Assembly (NCBI RefSeq): GCF_000350225.1
Contig: NW_005179080.1
Span: forward strand, 248,001 to 312,000
Direction: 5' to 3'
DNA length: 64,000 nucleotides
Origin: Chondrus crispus
Lineage: Eukaryota; Rhodophyta; Florideophyceae; Gigartinales; Gigartinaceae
Part shown: positions 20,653 through 31,817 of the stretch, piece by piece
Position numbering within the stretch: position 1 is the first letter of the stretch
Layout: every line of letters starts with the position of its first letter
Made by a program: the position numbers and the translations under genes
Notes under the pieces: model-generated
The model's input: the letters and a program-made list of their open reading frames with translations, nothing else
Database searches by the model: none
Told to the model about the DNA's origin: nothing

Positions 20653-20702
20653 CGGGTGGGCTTGCCATTGTGTTGACTATCAGTTAACGGCTTGGGATCC
20701 CC
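20653..20702 (+). promoter_or_regulatory. Conserved ~50-nt block upstream of gag (A1)
   Basis: Begins ACGGGTGGGCTTGCC and ends GGCTTGGGATCCC, about 40 nt before the gag ATG. It is almost identical in the Copia-B leaders (for example 58,900-58,949), although surrounding leader sequence differs. Confidence 0.6.
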
Positions 20703-20741
20703 GAACGGATTTTCAAATACTTGAAGTTTATTTGCACTAAA

Positions 20742-23700
20742 ATGGAAGATCAAGGAGGAGGAGGATTCATCAGAATCGACAAACTGACGGACTCCAACTT
20801 CTACGTGTGGAAGCAGAAAATTCAACTTCTGCTTGCTCTATGTGATGTTGACCAATAAATCGTTGAGGGAAGAGTTCCAAGTGAGGAACGCGCGGAAGAG
20901 CGTAAGAAGTGGATCAGAGGTGACAGTAAAGCTAAAGCACTGATTGGTCTCTCCCTATCAGATGAGCATCTTGAGCATGTACGTGATGTTGATACTGCTC
21001 ATGAGATGTGGGAAGCTATTGTCAACGTGTTTGAGAGGCACACTTTTCTGAACAAACTAGCTGCACGTCGTGAGTTCAACACTGTGAAGATGCTTTCCGG
21101 TGAAAAGGTGCTTGCATACATCAATCGTGTCAAGCAGCTGGCAGCCATTCTCAAGTCAATGAGCGTAAACATCGATGATAAGGAGATGGCCATGGCAGTG
21201 CTCAACGGTCTGCTTGCCCGTTTCGAGGCTCTCATCGTTGCACTTGATGCTCTCGGTAATGAGGAAAAGATATTCAGTTTGGACTTTGTGAAAAGTCGTC
21301 TGCTGCAGGAAGAGCAACGAGCAAACATGAAGTCTAGCTCCTCGCAGACATCGGCTCTGGTTAATCGTGCCCCGAACAATCGGGACATAAACGATTACAA
21401 ATGCACGAACTGCGGTCATACAGGCCATACGGCAACCCGCTGCTGGGGAAAGGATTTGAATGGGCGTCGCCCGGCTCCTCCTAGCGGATATAAACCGCGT
21501 ATGTCTCAGCGGAAACAATCTGCATTTGTCACAGAGAAACCTGATCCCGACATGGTTGTAAACAGCGTCGACTTCACATGTCTGATGTCGAAAGCTTCGC
21601 ACACGAACGATCTGGAGATGTCGCCTTCGTGGCTCGTAGATTCAGCTTGTACAGCTCATATTACATATGACCGATCTTTGTTTGCGACGTATGAGCCACT
21701 TGAATCCGCCTCTGTTCAGATGGGAACCAAGGCTAGTGCAAAGGTTGCCGGCCGTGGTGACGTTCACCTGAAGTTAAATGTAAATGGCCGCATCGAACCG
21801 TGCAAGTTGACGGATGTATTACACGTTCCGGACTTCGCGTTCTCTCTGCTCTCTGTCAGTCGAATGACTGAACTCGGACTAAAAGTTGGGTTCGAAAATG
21901 GAAAATGCATGGTCAGGCGAGGCTCAACTGTAGTGGCGACTGCGACATTGGTTGGAGAACTTTACGTTCTCGACATCGTCAGTGACATCGGATCTGCACA
22001 TGCTGCAACTCTGCAAACGTGGCATGAGCGATTTGCACATGTGCATTCTCAAGGTATTGATTCGATGATTCGTGACAATGTGGTAAGTGGAGTCAAACTA
22101 CTTGGTAATGAGGCTAACAAAATCAACAATACTGACAATGATTGCATCTCTGAAAAATGTTCTGCGTGCGTCTACGGCAAAGCCACTCGATCTGTGATCC
22201 CAAAAGAGCGGTCCTCGAGGCGGGCATACTTCTGTCTAGACTTAGTTCACTCTGACGTTTGTGGCCCCCTAGAGGTGCAGTCCATTAGTGGTGCCAAGTA
22301 CTTCATTACCTTCATAGATGATCACTCAACCTGGTCAGTAGTGTACCCTACCCTATGCATCATAAATCGGAAGCATTTGAACGATACATAATGTTTGCAC
22401 AACTTGCTCAGACTCACTCACACTGGTCGCAAGATCAAAGTGCTTCGCACGGATCGAGGTGGTGAGTATCTGTCCACGGAGTTTAAGTCTTTTCTGATTG
22501 CAAATGGTACTCAGCATCAAATGACGACCGCGTACACACTGGAGCGAAATGGCGTCGCCGAGCGACTGAACAGAACTTTGGTAAACTTGGTGCGCTCCAT
22601 GCTAGCGCACAAGAAAGTTACAAAGGGGTTCTGGACAGAAGCACTTGCCAATGCAGTGTACGTTCGAAATCGAGTCACGTCACGTGCCATTCCGCCCAAG
22701 ATGACCCCATACCACTTATGGATGAAATCTGTGCCAAATGTTGGTCATTTGCGTGTTTTCGGTTCAAAGTGTTGGTATACATTACCAAAACACAACATCC
22801 AGAAACTTGACGCCCGAGCAAAGGAGGCAATATTTCTGGGGTATGCTGAAAATACGAAAGCTTACAAGTTGTGGGATGGTGATCTGCACAAAGTGATGGT
22901 ATCCAGAGATGTTACTGTTGACGAGTCCACGGGTGGAAAATCTGGTGAACCGATGGATACAAACGAGGAGGCTTCAACTGATGATGACACATTCAACTTG
23001 AACATCGATGAGGAAGTTGCAGAAAATGATGCAGTGGCATCAGAAGCATCATCGCCGGATGAACAACAAGACTCTGATGGATCCTGTAAGTCCTCCCCAA
23101 CTCCAGGGGAGGACAAAACCACTGAAACAGTTGAGCAACACGTAGCTGAGGAAGAAACGATTGATCCGCCAACTAATATCCGTCGGTCCACTCGCGTTCG
23201 CAAAACGCCTGGGGCGTGGTGGGCAGCAGCTTTGGTGACTGCTGGACTCCTTAGCCACGCCCATGTGATAACGGAAATCCCAAACTCGTACAAGCAAGCT
23301 ATGGATTCTCCAAAAGCTCGGTTCTGGCAGAAGGGCATCGACAAAGAACTTGCTTCACAACACAAAAACAAAACATGGACACTTGTTCCAAGATCTCAAG
23401 CATTAAACGTCCTGACGTCCAGGTGGGTTTTCGGAGTGAAGCAACTTCCTGACGAGTCCGGAAAATTGGTCGAAACTGCAAAAGGACGACTTGTGGCACG
23501 AGGTTTTCAACAAGTAGAAGGCATCGATTACAATGAAACTTTCGCCCCTGTCATCAAGTTCACAACTATCCGTCTGCTGCTGGCACTGGTTGCGCACTTT
23601 GACCTTGAGCTGCATCAGATGGACGTGGTGACTGCCTTCCTCAACGGTGACCTTCACGAAGAAATCTACATGGAGCAACCTGAAGGATGCATCGACAAAG

Positions 23701-24872
23701 TTAAACCGGATTCGGTGTGTAAACTTCTGAAAGCAATCTATGGTCTTAAGCAAGCCCATCGCCAATGGCATAGTAAGATCGATGAGTTTCTGATCACTGA
23801 ACTTGGTTTCAACACTACACGCAGCGACCCATGTCTTTACATTCGACGTCAAGGCAATGTCATCATGTTATCGCGTTGTACGTGGACGATCTGCTGCTAG
23901 CTGGAAGTGACTTGGAGGCCATAGTATGGATGAAAAATGAACTCAACAAACGATTCGATATGAAAGACCTTGGCGAAGCGAAGACTTGTATTGGTCTAGA
24001 GATCGACCGTATACGTTCTAAACACGTCCTGACCGTCACACAGTCGAAGTATGCCCAGGCAGTACTGAAACGGTTCAAAATGTCGGCATGCAATCCTTGC
24101 GTTACTCCGATGGAACAGTCTCGACATGTCACAATGCAAGTTGCCGAAACTGGCACTGATGACAACCCATGCTTTGAACCATATCGTCAGGCCATTGGAT
24201 GTCTAATGTTCCTAATGGTTGGGACCCGCCCCGATATTGCGTTACAATTGGAAAGTTATCTCAACACTGTGCCAACCCTCACGAGTCGCATTGGACAGGT
24301 GTGACACGTGTTTTGAGATACTTGCATGGGTCCCAGCATCTTGGAATAGTGTTTGGTAAAGATGATCTTGGTACGGAACTTCATGGGTATAGCGACGCAG
24401 ATTGGGGTGGATGCCTTGAATCACGGAAATCAACGAGTGGGTACGTGTTCAAGCTTTGTGATGGGCCTATCAGTTGGGCTTCCCGGAAACAAACAGTAGT
24501 TGCAAAGTCCACTTGTGAGGCAGAATACATCGCACTCAGTGAAGCATGCAAAGAGGCCGCGTGGCTTCGACGCTTCCATGCCGATGTACTTGGTGCGAAT
24601 TCGGATCCAACAATTCGCGTTGGATGTGACAACGCTGGTACGATTGCGTTTGCTCAGAACGAATCTACAAATCGTCGGAACAAGCAAAGCACATTGATAT
24701 TACGTATCATTTTGTTCGAGATGCGGTGCATCGAAAACTGGTCACATTGTACCATTGTCCGACAACAGAAATGCCAGCCGTTATGCTGACCAAACCACTT
24801 GGTCGCGTGCTGTTTGAAAATTTCGTGGGCATGGTTGGGCTTTCCGAGTGCAAAGCTGCCCAAAGCATGTGA
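20742..24872 (+). pseudogene. Copia-A gag-pol polyprotein, heavily mutated (A1)
   Basis: Homologous over its full length to the intact A3 polyprotein (gag, zinc knuckle, protease, integrase, RT, RNase H). Lesions visible by comparison: nonsense TAA at 20,856-20,858 (codon 39, TAC to TAA); a 5-nt tandem duplication CCCTA at 22,346-22,355; a 4-nt duplication ACTC at 22,412-22,419; 1-nt losses near 23,867 and 24,244; and a 5-nt duplication near 24,684-24,692. None of these is shared with A3, so A1 decayed after insertion. The stop at 24,870-24,872 overlaps the polypurine tract, as in all copies. Confidence 0.9.
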
Positions 24873-24883
24873 TCGAGGGGAGG

Positions 24884-26027
24884 TATTGAAAATGTGCGAC
24901 CACATGCTGTTATCTGAAAAGGTCAAAATCGAGTGACACGTGACCATGACTGCACGGTCCGGGCGCTCTCACCCATATCACGACATGACATATGTAAAAT
25001 CCTAGATTTTGGGGTTCCGGGGACGAAAGTGGCCTCTCGGAGGGTCATGCAAATTTGCATAGTTTTGCCAAGTGGAACCTTGGCCCGTAGCACTATAGAC
25101 TACACAGGAAATACTGCAATTCTATTGGCCCTCAGGTCTAATGCTGCAAATCTATTGGTCGAGCGTTGTCCACGTGTGCGTCATTGGCCTTGTGATGTAC
25201 TTTAAATGGCCTGTATATGCCATAATTACGTTGTTTTGGGGTTTCAAGTGGTTTGCCATGGTTGTAATGGGTAATTGCATGGGGCCCCTGGGCGGCACAC
25301 ATGTATGCCGTGTACGCATGTACACGTTGCCAGGTGGATTCGTGTACGTACACATTTACACGCATCCAGGTGTATGCACATGAGGGTTTACAGTTTTACA
25401 GTGTCAGACTGTTTGCGATCCTGCGCGTGTCCGAGTACAGTACATGTGAATCAAAAGTACAACAAGTACTTCTCGCGAGAGGAATACAGTTGTGCGATTA
25501 TTCTGTGTACGCGTCACGCTGTATGCGAGTCTTGCGTGAGCACGCGCCGTTGCACTGTGCTCTCGTCATGGTGCGCCGTTGGATGCAAGTTCATGACAGT
25601 ACTCGTGTGATTTACATGTATTCTCATGTGAGTTGTGTAGAAAGTCTGGATGCACATTGTTATAACTTGCCATAATTATCTGACAGTGCTTGGCGAAATT
25701 AGTAAGGTGAGAAACAAGGATACGTATGGCGATTGTGATATGAAAGACGTTTGCGTTGTTGGAAATAGACAAGTGCCAAGTTGTTCGTTGCACAACAATG
25801 AAGTCTGGCATGACTGGATGCAGATTAGTAAGGTGTGAAACAGTTGCATGCATAGGGCCATGGTTTACAGTCATTTGGAATGTGTAGAAATAGTTGTGAG
25901 CTAATAGTTACGAATCGATTCGTAAGGTGGAAATCGAACAGTATGGTCGGGCCACAAGAGGACCGCGCTTGGTCGCGCATAGTAGAGTATGGTTTACTAG
26001 GAGTCGGAGTAGAGCGATAGTGTAGCA
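24884..26027 (+). repeat. Copia-A 3' LTR of A1 (subtype II, truncated)
   Basis: Begins TATTGAAAATG after the polypurine tract GAGGGGAGG and follows the subtype II sequence of the A3 5' LTR. It loses homology at about 26,027, so the TATA box region and the last ~120 bp are missing. Confidence 0.85.
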
Positions 26028-26139
26028 TGTAGCATAAACACCCCCAGACGACTGGAGATGTATGCGCAGTTCGACCTGTAGACCCCGGTTCGGAGAAGGG
26101 GTGAAGCGGGCCAACCAGCTACGGAACCGGGCTCGGGTA
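26028..26139. repeat. Fragment resembling the end of a diverged Gypsy LTR
   Basis: Begins TGTAGCATAAACACCCCC, similar to the Gypsy-C LTR end TGTCGCATAAACACCCC, with further scattered similarity (AGACCCCGG, CGGGCCAACCA). It lies between the truncated A1 LTR and the B gag fragment. Confidence 0.5.
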
Positions 26140-26241
26140 GCAAAAGCAAAGGCAGTCATCGGACTCACGCTTTCTGATGACCACTTGCAACATGTGCGAG
26201 GGTGTAGCAGTGCGAAAGAGACATGGGAAGCAATTCTGAAT
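26140..26241 (+). pseudogene. Copia-B gag, second fragment
   Basis: 102 bp matching B4 gag codons for KAKAVIGLTLSDD through ETWEAILN, cut by the Gypsy-C LTR at 26,242. Probably the continuation of B2, with ~70 nt lost at the junction. Confidence 0.8.
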
Positions 26242-26879
26242 TGTCGCATAAACACCCCACACACGGCGGAGGGGTGTTCGCGATGTTCGGCGGAAGACCC
26301 CAGATCGGCGTACCGAGGGTCTTGAACCAACCAACGCCACCGGAAGCGGGCCGGTAGCGGGTGGTAGAGCGTGGTCGGCGGGGACGCGCGCGTAGGCAAG
26401 CGGATCGACGCCTCGACGCCCCGAAGCAGTACCGGTTGACGATCCGGTACTGACGGGCAGAGGCGGATCGCAGCTCGCCTGGGTGTCGCGCGCGTCCACT
26501 ACCGGCTCGGTGGTAACTACTCGCGGAACGGCGGTGTGAGTAGAGTAAGCTGGGTGGTCGATCGTCGGTGGAGGGTTGCCTGTCCCCCCCTCCCCGCCGG
26601 CGGTCGCTCTCTATATTTATTGTACAAGTTAATTAACCGTCTACAGTACAGTACGGACTGTACTGTAGTCGGCTTACTGTATACAGTGCGGGCCGGCCCG
26701 CACTGTAACGCTGTCAGCCGTCGGGGCTGACAGCATACGTGTGCTACACGTGGGATACACGTGTTGGTGCGCGCGCGCTGTAAGGTATGCGCGCGCGCAC
26801 GCTGTAAGGTCCGTACCTTACAGCGTTAGATCTAATTCTAAATCTAATGTATAGTACAGTAACCGGCGGTTATACTACA
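26242..26879 (-). repeat. Gypsy-C LTR, left (3' LTR in sense orientation)
   Basis: On plus it starts TGTCGCATAAACACCCC and ends TACTACA; canonical TG...CA in both readings. Its inner ~240 bp (26,630-26,850) is a run of perfect short palindromes. Confidence 0.9.
26630..26850. repeat. Array of consecutive palindromes inside the Gypsy-C LTR
   Basis: In order: one around CAGTACGGACTG (26,649-26,660), CAGTGCGGGCC/GGCCCGCACTG, CTGTCAGCC/GGGCTGACAG, CACGTGT repeats, alternating GCGCGCGC tracts, CTGTAAGGT/ACCTTACAG, and TTAGAT/ATCTAA. The right LTR has the same array, with substitutions at several positions. Confidence 0.8.
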
Positions 26880-26890
26880 CGCCCCCCCTC
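26880..26890 (-). other. Polypurine tract of Gypsy-C
   Basis: GAGGGGGGGCG on minus, immediately before the 3' LTR; the expected plus-strand primer position. Confidence 0.7.
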
Positions 26891-27072
26891 AAGCGTGGAC
26901 GTCCGCGTTCACGATCGCGAATAGTGGGGGTCCTTTTCCTTCATCGATACGTCGGCCTTGCCTCTTTTGCCCTGCGCCGCGCTCCCCTTCTCTCGTGTCC
27001 CCTATCGCGGCTCTCTCACTTCGTCCGCCGCGACCTCGTATTAATACGGGGTATATTCCTCCCGCTGGTACC

Positions 27073-30000
27073 ATGAGCACGCCCCGCCCTCCGCCGCAGG
27101 CGGGCGTGGCTCCTCCCGGCTCATCAGAGCCGGGCGAGGGTCTTTCTTCGACACCCCCGGCGTCCGCAGGGCCTTCATCCGACGTGACGCTCCCGTCCTC
27201 GCCGCCGAGTGGCTTTCAGAAGACCCGTCCATCTCGTCAAACGACGATCTCGGCAGAAGTGGGGACTCCCGCCTTCGATCGGTTCGCGGGGTCCCCAAGC
27301 AACGCCACCGCCGATCCTGAGAAGTCGCCGGCCATTGTCGCTCGTGCCTTACCTCCGTCCGATGCATCCGAAGTCCCGGGCGGCTCCAGCGTAGTACCTT
27401 CTTGGTCTCGCCCATTGCAGTTAGGGTCGTCACGAGGCTGCGTTCTACCCTTGCGGGATGACTGTCACGACACGCTGTGTGATGCGACCAAGTTGTTCGG
27501 CGTAGCGGCGGACCAGCCGGCGCCCCTCTCCTTGGACCGACTGAAGTTTCCGTGGGCTCGTCGTACCCGTACGCGTGTTACTGTATCCGAAATCCTCAAA
27601 CGTACTGAGTTGCTGTTGTAATTCTACGACCACATGCTGATATGCATGACACACAACGACAGGTATGACACGTGTAAAATCGAAAACACTCCGCGTGACG
27701 AGCGGAGCAAGTTTGATTTTCAACGTGTACACGTGTGATTTCTGTACACGGTTGCACTTTACAGTACTTCAGGAGCACGTTTGGTTTTCAACTTGTACAC
27801 GTGTGAAATATGTACACGGTTGCACTGTACAGTACAATCTGAGCATATTTCATTTTCTCCGCCGGACACGTGTATGACCTGGACACATGTCCTCATTACA
27901 CTTTCGGACGCGTACAGTACGCCTGCAGTCTTACAGACAAAGTGTAGAACCTTGGTGGCGGATGCCTGGCACGTGCCAAAGGTTTACAGCGTCCATGGAG
28001 TGCAGCATGGGTACAGCAGGACACAAAGATACCGTTGCGGGAGTTTTGAATTCGTAAGGCAAAATGTGCACTGTTGTAATTGACAGTGGACAGGACCTCA
28101 CGAGAGATTCAGATTCATAAGGCAACATGTGAGCTGTAAACAGTCCTTGCAGGATTGATTTGAATTCGTAAGGCAACGTGTGAGCTGTAAACGTGCCTTA
28201 CGAATTTGTGCCACGCTGGATTTGGAATAGTAAGGGAATTTGTGCTTTGCTGTGCTTTGTTGTACTGCCTTACTAATTTCTCCGTCATGACAGTGGTAAT
28301 TCGTAAGGCGGTTTTCTGTTATGTTTGTTGGGCCATCGCCAGTTTGGCTGAGTAGCAAGACGGGCACATGTGTTAGAGCCAATACATTTGTAGTTTGTGT
28401 GTCGTAGTCTTTGGTAGTAGAGTTCAAGAAGATTGCAGAAGTGTATAAGTAGTGCCAGAAGTTGGCGACTCGAAGTAAATCGGTACCCAATCCTTCAACT
28501 TCACCTCATCAACCGTCCTTCGAATCCCCTTCGCCCCGCTGACCTACCATTAGTTGCGTCCCGATCTTGCGCGCGTTCGCAAGATCAGTGATACTGGCCT
28601 CGTCGAGCAGGCCTCCGGGGCCCTCGTGCGGCTCATGGCGGAGGGAGCCGGTGCCGGCTACCAAGTCCCCGACGAGATTTGGTGCGACCGTACTTTCGTC
28701 TACAGTATCGCCGAGGTTGAGTACGTTGATCGCCTGGCTTCGGCGCTTTTCCACCCCGTCGGCGACGGCACTCCGGAGTTCGTCCTTGCCACGATCGCGG
28801 GGCTTTACGTTTGCCCCCGACCGTATGCCTTCTCTAAACCGTTGGTGGCGCTTCAGAAGTCGGCGAGCGCTCTCATGCGGATACACTCAATTGCCGTGGC
28901 CCACCTTGACTGGTCGGCGTACCGCCGGGCCGACGAGAAGGATGGGCGCGTGTTTCGTTCCGCATGCTTCGAGTACGGGCTATCTCCCGCCGATTTCCCC
29001 ACTCTGCCGGCGGTGGTGCGGGACTCTTTTCCGTCGTTGGGAGTCCATCCACTGTTACCGTACGTTCTTAAATACTTTGGGTACGCTTTCGCCGACGAGA
29101 CTCATCCTGCATACCCGCGCCTCGTGTCCAATTGTGAACAAGAATGGGCGTGGTCGGTGTGTAACGCCGTCAGCACCGAGCTTGGGGTAAATGGCCGGGT
29201 GTTCGTCCAACCCGCGGCGACGCTAGACTTCCTGGGAAGAGTGACGCCGGGGCTCTCCAAAGTGTCACTGAATCCGTTCGACCGAGACTCGACGCATGTC
29301 GTGTGGCCGTATGCCACTGTCCTGAACCTCCTCCACCCCGCCGGGGAGGTAGGGGAGCATACCCACCGCCCGTGGACCGATTTCTCTACGGGAGAACGGA
29401 GCGTCTTCCTCCTGTACGACCTCCGTGCAGACGCGTTCTTGGCGCGGTCCGTCGTGATCCCCCCCTCGCAGGGGTCGGCGGGGCTTCGAAGCGGTGTCGG
29501 TTCGGCCGCCCAGTCGGCACGTCGCAAGCGTTATCGGGACCTGGACGCCGAGTCCCCGGTCCCGTTCTCCGTGGGTTCGAACCCCTTTCGTGTCGTCTCT
29601 CCGCTCAGCGCCGATGTCCTTTCTAGGGGTGTTCGTGCCCCTGCCGAATCATTGCCCGTCCCTCGGCTCCGTCCGATAGAGGGCGGGCTCTCGTCGGGCT
29701 CGTTCGGCGAGCATATCCTGACCCCGGGTGAGCTCGGGGCGGTTCCCGATGTACTTCGCGCCCTAGAATCTTCTCGAGATCGTGCTTGGTCCACCGGTGC
29801 GTTACTCGAAACGTTGGCGCGTTGGTATCTCGCGCGGAGTGACGAGGCCCGACGTCTCGGAGACGAGCGAGATTCGTATGCCTCGCGATACCACCGGGTT
29901 CAGCGGGAGGTGGAGGCGCTTCGTGCCGAGTCTGGCGGTTATTCTCAGACCTTAGAGCGCGTCCGCGCCGATCGTGACCGATATCGCGTTGAACGGGACG

Positions 30001-30296
30001 AACTCCGTGCGTTCCGTACGTCTTCCGGTAACTCGCGCTCGACGCCGCCCGGGCCCTCTCCTCTGAGTCTTCGTCCGGTGCCGCGGGATCCATATGCTCA
30101 TCTGGAGTCCGTACCCCAGTCCGTCGGAGGCTTCGCGGCCAGCGGCGAGGCCGTGGGTAGGGGTTCTCACGAATTGACGGTCCCCATGCCCGCTCTCGCC
30201 GACGTGAGCGCCGCTGTGCCACGCCACCCCAGCTACTACCCCTGGTCGTCCCTCCGGTTCGACGCGGCGGGGCTAGGAGGGGAAGTGAGGCATTGA
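27073..30296 (+). pseudogene. Gypsy-C opposite-strand gene of unknown function, split by a Copia-B solo LTR
   Basis: Starts at ATG 27073 and ends at 30,296. The frame is interrupted only by the solo LTR at 27,614-28,552 and its duplicated GTTGC; leaving that out gives about 759 codons without a stop. Residues 1-100 are Pro/Ser-rich; ~110-480 look globular; an Arg/Lys patch (ARRKRYRD) is at ~501-508; ~594-666 is a strong coiled coil (ERDSYASRYHRVQREVEALR); the tail is Pro-rich. I recognise no domain. Gypsy-D (47,604-48,288) encodes a clearly related but diverged protein, so the ORF is an old part of these elements rather than chance. It runs opposite to gag-pol and starts ~190 bp inside the LTR, so it needs an opposite-strand or own promoter. 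Confidence 0.8.
27614..28552 (+). mobile_element. Copia-B solo LTR (939 bp) with 5 bp target duplication
   Basis: Begins TGTTGTAATTC and ends CCATTA, flanked on both sides by GTTGC (27,609-27,613 and 28,553-28,557). This fixes the exact Copia-B LTR ends and a 5 bp duplication. No internal sequence remains: LTR-LTR recombination product. It interrupts the Gypsy-C opposite-strand gene at about codon 181. Confidence 0.95.
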
Positions 30297-31817
30297 CCCG
30301 TCCGTCGTAGTAGCTGTCGGTCCTTCCTCTTCCCAGTTCAATAAACGGGCCAGGTCGGTCCCCGATTTCGACAAGCAGGAGATCTTTCTCCGAGCGGGGC
30401 GGCGGCGGAGTGACACGCGCAGTCGATGAAGGACTTGGCGCGGGTGTTGTAGTCGCCCAGGTAGAGGACCGGGCGTCCCGGTTGGGTCTTGGCGAGTGCG
30501 AGCGGAAAGGGGCGGCCTCGGGGCTGCCCGGGTTGCGGTTCGCCATACAGCGGCGCGGACGAACGTAGCGGCTGCTGCATGGGGTAAAGATGCGTCGTAC
30601 ACGTTGCAAACTTACAGCAATCCAAATAGGTCGCGATCCATTTGGATCTTGCAGCAACATCCGTACACGTTGCAAGCTGCGTCTACGACGCGGAGGCGCG
30701 CGTCCTCGATCAAACCCCCCCAAAAAATTGGCAGAAATGTTTCCCGCCAAAATCTTTTTTTTGCCGAAAAATCAGATCCGTTGATTGAATCACGCCAAAA
30801 AAACTTGCGAGAAATGTTTCCCGCGAAAATCTTTTCAACAGCAATGCCCGTGATTTCGATGCCGCCCCACCACGTCACGCCAGCTAACGGTCGAGTGGCG
30901 CGCTCGTCTTGTACGCATACGAAATGCACGTGCTGTCCGCCGTGCACTGTCATTTCCAACCGTTAATTTTTCCATATTTTAGGGGGACGGCGGCGGTTTG
31001 GTGCGTATACCAGCCTCCGAGGCACGAGCAGACCCCTCACTTTTTGCTTGCGCGTCGAATATCGGATCCCGTTTGTACTTATCACTGCCCATGCGCGTGC
31101 ACTCAACGAGCGCATGCGGCCGCTGCCCGTCTGGTCCTTCTCCTCAGGGGTCGTCCCCTCCCCGGCAGTACGGACTGCCCGGGGCCTTGGAGTCGCGCGT
31201 TCGGTCGGCGCCCTTTCCTGGCCGATTATGTCAGGGGTCGTCCCCCTCTCTCGGGCAGTACGGACTGCCCGAGGCTTGTTCCTACCGCGTTCGGAAAACG
31301 TCCATCGTTTCGGCTTTATAGTTTTCCAGCGCGCTGCCTATGCTCCTCGCCTCATCGATTACGGCGAGGTTTGTTCTCCCTCGGGCAGTCCTTACTGCCC
31401 GAGGCCTATGCGTCACGCGTTCGGGAAGCGTGCATCACTTCGACTTGATCTTCTTCCCTGTTCGCAGTCGGTGCGCTATACTATATTTGCACACGACGGG
31501 ACTGCAACAGCGCGAGTATAGCGCACCAGTCGTAGGTCGTCGTTCTAGTTGGGAGGCCGTATCCTCCCTCCTTTCACTTGACGTCTCAGGGCTACTGTTC
31601 GTGACACAGTACGCCCTGTCTCACGACCCACCTCTCGTCGGTGATGGCGGTTCGTGTCTCGTGGACTTGCGTTGTCCGTGCGTCGACTGGACATCCCATG
31701 CTTCCCCGAAGTTGGTCGGCCACTCTCGTTGTGTCTTTGCGTAGACCCCCGCCCTTTCCGACCGCGAAGGGGGGGTTTAATTTTTCCTGTCGACGGAGCG
31801 GTTGAGGGGCCCCCTGC
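30297..31817. other. Gypsy-C non-coding stretch between pol and the opposite-strand gene
   Basis: No convincing coding frame. Contains a direct repeat GAAATGTTTCCCGC(C/G)AAAATC (about 30,733-30,754 and 30,812-30,833), two copies of CGTACACGTTGCAA (about 30,597 and 30,662), and three hairpins at 31,164-31,401. It separates two convergent genes and may hold both transcript 3' ends. Confidence 0.55.
31164..31401. repeat. Three hairpin repeats with (C)GGGCAGT/ACTGCCC(G) stems
   Basis: Stems at 31,164-31,179, 31,252-31,271 and 31,382-31,401. Loops are ACGG, ACGG and CCTT, while the stems are kept. Each is followed by GAGGC or GGGGC, then a spacer, then CGCGTTCGG. The first two contain CAGTACGGACTG, also found in the LTR palindrome array. 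Confidence 0.75.

Larger units (their letters stand above)
18258..26027 (+). mobile_element. Copia-A copy A1, decayed, with mismatched LTRs
   Basis: 5' LTR 18,258-19,508, primer-binding site 19,509-19,523, pyrimidine-rich leader, zinc-finger ORF to 20,569, gag-pol pseudogene 20,742-24,872, polypurine tract up to 24,883, and a 3' LTR from 24,884 that fades at about 26,027. The 5' LTR belongs to subtype I and the 3' LTR to subtype II (the subtypes differ at roughly a fifth of positions by eye), so the copy is a recombinant. It sits inside Copia-B copy B2. Confidence 0.88.

Noticed and set aside
26028..26139. Idea that this fragment and Gypsy-D (47,604-48,288) are two halves of one element split by Copia-A
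   Set aside because: The orientation of the LTR-like fragment does not fit the orientation of the Gypsy-D gene.
29623..30750. 375-codon minus-strand frame in Gypsy-C
   Set aside because: Mostly the shadow of the opposite-strand gene; Arg/Pro-rich composition typical of GC-rich shadow frames.
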